This document shows, in pieces, positions 61,697 through 64,000 of a stretch of DNA of 64,000 nucleotides. Under the pieces are notes generated by a model, which was not told the DNA's origin, did no database searches, and saw nothing but the letters and a program-made list of their open reading frames with translations. Numbering within the stretch: position 1 is the first letter of the stretch; each line of letters opens with the position of its first letter. Source of the DNA: JAHEKB01 sp049115575 (GTDB lineage: Bacteria; Bacteroidota; Bacteroidia; NS11-12g; UBA9320); NCBI GenBank assembly GCA_049115575.1, contig JAGDZU010000004.1, forward strand, positions 434,001 to 498,000, in the 5' to 3' direction. Made by a program: the position numbers and the translations under genes.

Positions 61697-64000
61697 TCAA
61701 TAAACCCGATAATCCAATGCTCTATTCACTATCCTAGAAGTGGGTCTCTGACTTCCACCGCTTAGCTCAATCACACGTTCAAACACTTGTTCCTGTAATT
61801 CTCCTAACCAGATTTCACCATTACCATCTAAATCAGCCAAGCTAGATTTCATTCCACTGAGAAGGCAATATGTAAACAAACCGTTCTTCCATTCATTGCT
61901 CTCAAGAGCGTATTCTAATCCTCCAGCTGCTGAGATAACAGTAGCCCCTGTTCCTTTACGAAAATCGGCAAACATACTCCTCATGAGTTCAGTTGTGTTT
62001 TGAAGGCCAAGTTGTTCATCTTCTGTAACCCAATCATCAACTACAACAGCTCTGCTATTAACATTTGATGCAAGTGGATTATCCTCTTTTGAACCGTTTT
62101 CGTCTCTTTTCGCATCTTCATCTACTTCTCCACTATGACATGTATCCATGAATAGAAGCTTCCTCAAAGGTTTGATTCCATCAAGAATTGATTCTATGGT
62201 CTCATATGAAATTCCTCTTAACTCTGGATGCTCAAAATCCATATCATGAGAAGCATAGTAATAATCCATTTTCTTGTCTAGTAATCCGTGTCCAGCTATA
62301 AATATCAATACTTGGTCATTGATGTCTGCTTCATTTAGAAAATCTTTCAATGCCTGTACGTTCTCAATGGTTACTTCATCATTGAGGAGGCTCTTACTAT
62401 ATATCTGTCCATAATATGGATGATCAACAAATGAGTTCACAACATCAACGGCATCTTTGGAAGCATATGTTAAATTGAACCTGCTGTCTTCATATAGACT
62501 AATACCTATACTTATTACATAGAGGTCTGGTCTAGACTTACCAGCTGAAGATCTGATGTTCACTTCTTCTCTATAGCTCTCTACCCCAGCGCTATTGCTA
62601 ACACTTACTTGTATTTTATTGCTTCCTCTTGCAAGTGGTATTTTCAGTTCTTTTATTAATTCTTTACGGTTCACTCCTCTCAGACTTTTACCCGAAATTC
62701 CGTAAATGGCCACATCATTCACCCATACATTTATACGGTCTAAATCATAGGTGCTCTCTGTAAATTTAGCCTTTAAGACCAACTCATTTAGGTCTGTTTC
62801 AGAGCTCAATTCATCCATATTCAAAATGGATATTTCCGGCACATTAAAATCGGATTTCAACATAGCTTCATTGAAGTTGAGCTTCTTCAATCGCTTTTGG
62901 TATGCTCTGTTATACGCTTTGATCATGTTTGCATCTGCTAAATGCAGTTTACTTAGCACAAGGTCTGGTCTGTTGTATAAGGGATCAAGTTGTTCAGGAG
63001 AAATAATACTTCCCCCTTTTCTAAATGCAATCATCTTTAGGCCTTCTTTAGTTGTTAAATAATAGCCTTCATTGTCAACTACCACATGACCATTGTCTAT
63101 TAGGCTGACCGTCCATAAAGCGATTCCATTCTTCACATCCCATATTTTAAAACTCCCATCTTCTGAACTAGAAGCTAGAAAATCCTGACTTGGAGAAAAT
63201 CTCACAAATTGAACCATGTCTGTGTGCCCTTTGAGCTGTTGAATAGACTCCTTGTTTCTTTGATCATATATGTGAATAGAAAACAACTCTTCATTGCTTA
63301 TTTCCAAATCTGGCCAATTACCCAATCCTGAGACAGCGCTTAAACCCGCAGTGTTCATATCCAATTTCCATGGGAGCTGACCACTTTCATCTTTTCTAGA
63401 ACTTATTCCCCCGGATTCTACATCCCAAATGAACATTTTCTGAGCATCTATAGCAGTTACCTTTTTACCATCATCGCTGAATTTTACTTGAATTACATTT
63501 AATGATGGCGGCCCATAGATATGAATTTCATTTTCAAATACCTCAGCATTTTCCATATGTTCAAATGCAGCAGCATTTACATTTGGGTCTCTTGGTATTT
63601 TGCTGATATGTCTAGGTGGTATAAGTGTTTTAATCCTCTTGCCGTTTTGAACACTAAATAGCAATGCATTCTTGTCAAAACCCATGGCCACTACTAATAA
63701 TTTATTATCACGACTTAGATCAAAATTCAAAGCTTCATCAGAAGGCAAGCTATAAGTTCTTTGCTCTTGAAAATTTATGGCGTCATATTGAATAAGTTCT
63801 CCATCATCATTTAATACAAATAATGATTTGTGGTTCTTGCCCCATTGGTACTGCTTAATTCCATCTGAAAATGTGTATTCCCTAATTAATTCAGAAGTGG
63901 GTCTATAGTAAAGTGCCAATTTATCGGAATGCAAAACGCATATAGTATCTCCTATTACTTCAATTTGCCAAGGAATGCCATCAATGTTCCTGACTTTATT
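61697..64000 (-). CDS. WD40-caspase protein, 3' part (5' end outside window)
   Basis: The frame is open to the right edge; 767 residues are visible and the N-terminus is missing. The visible first ~290 residues are WD40 propeller blades (best: LKGHTDMVQFVRFSP then SSEDGSFKIWDVKNG). A beta-sandwich-like linker follows (about 385-485 from the edge), then a caspase domain with the His in FIAGHGLLD and the Cys in FMDTCHSGE. Near the end, DLDGNGEIWLGE fits the 12-position EF-hand calcium loop (D-x-D-x-N-G-x-I-x-x-x-E). Both catalytic residues are present. The family is found in many bacteria; substrates are mostly unknown. Confidence 0.88.
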   Translation of the reverse strand, partial: NKVRNIDGIPWQIEVIGDTICVLHSDKLALYYRPTSELIREYTFSDGIKQYQWGKNHKSLFVLNDDGELIQYDAINFQEQRTYSLPSDEALNFDLSRDNKLLVVAMGFDKNALLFSVQNGKRIKTLIPPRHISKIPRDPNVNAAAFEHMENAEVFENEIHIYGPPSLNVIQVKFSDDGKKVTAIDAQKMFIWDVESGGISSRKDESGQLPWKLDMNTAGLSAVSGLGNWPDLEISNEELFSIHIYDQRNKESIQQLKGHTDMVQFVRFSPSQDFLASSSEDGSFKIWDVKNGIALWTVSLIDNGHVVVDNEGYYLTTKEGLKMIAFRKGGSIISPEQLDPLYNRPDLVLSKLHLADANMIKAYNRAYQKRLKKLNFNEAMLKSDFNVPEISILNMDELSSETDLNELVLKAKFTESTYDLDRINVWVNDVAIYGISGKSLRGVNRKELIKELKIPLARGSNKIQVSVSNSAGVESYREEVNIRSSAGKSRPDLYVISIGISLYEDSRFNLTYASKDAVDVVNSFVDHPYYGQIYSKSLLNDEVTIENVQALKDFLNEADINDQVLIFIAGHGLLDKKMDYYYASHDMDFEHPELRGISYETIESILDGIKPLRKLLFMDTCHSGEVDEDAKRDENGSKEDNPLASNVNSRAVVVDDWVTEDEQLGLQNTTELMRSMFADFRKGTGATVISAAGGLEYALESNEWKNGLFTYCLLSGMKSSLADLDGNGEIWLGELQEQVFERVIELSGGSQRPTSRIVNRALDYRVY

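Overview
The window is chromosomal DNA of an AT-rich member of the Bacteroidota, most likely a free-living Flavobacteriales-type bacterium. Evidence: GldH and C-terminal type IX secretion (T9SS) sorting domains; clade-typical families (DUF2480, an IPExxxVDY-like protein next to pyruvate kinase, a C4 zinc-ribbon coiled-coil protein after Nif3); menaquinone synthesis genes; Bacteroidota-type promoter motifs (TAnnTTTG) close to start codons; and no consistent Shine-Dalgarno sequences. I see no prophage, insertion sequence, CRISPR array or rRNA. One tRNA, tRNA-Pro(GGG), is present.

Layout. 1-5.9 kb: end of a C-terminal processing protease, a TauE/SafE permease, an exported M28 peptidase, metF, rsgA and a lipoprotein glutathione peroxidase, mostly joined by overlapping stop and start codons. 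5.9-15.4 kb: a T9SS-exported M1 peptidase, a C1 peptidase, gldH, lpdA, monomeric icd and small-type purL. 15.5-19.3 kb: a TPP riboswitch, the TonB-dependent receptor it should control, and a class V aminotransferase-fold enzyme. 19.3-21.5 kb: egtB-egtD (ergothioneine synthesis). 21.5-21.9 kb: repeats, hairpins and tRNA-Pro. 22-26 kb: small genes, menA-menC and a protein that is little more than a T9SS sorting domain. 26-32.5 kb: mgtE, rsmA, lpxK, nif3-like, zinc-ribbon and TPR genes. 32.6-40.9 kb: gltX, rnc-fabF-acpP, an IPExxxVDY-like gene, pyk, DUF2480, a coiled-coil/SPOR-like protein and fumC. 41-44.7 kb: outer-membrane barrel, TerB-like, glycosyltransferase, MscS channel and an exported beta-carbonic anhydrase. 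44.9-49.2 kb: norCB and norQD (nitric oxide reductase), split by an intrinsic terminator. 49.2-50.8 kb: an aldehyde dehydrogenase.

The most unusual part is 50.85-64.0 kb. A tightly packed minus-strand operon runs caspase-DUF4384, protease-ankyrin, protease-ankyrin, TPR-pseudocaspase-caspase. It is followed on the other side by two divergent secreted orphans and a WD40-caspase gene that leaves the window. Every member whose N-terminus is visible has a signal peptide, so this looks like an envelope or extracellular proteolytic system and not a cytoplasmic one. It contains two families of candidate zymogens (caspase fold and V8/trypsin fold), protein-protein interaction repeats (ankyrin, TPR, WD40) and an apparently inactive caspase domain. 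No function for it is proven here; the cascade idea is an inference from domain content and gene order.
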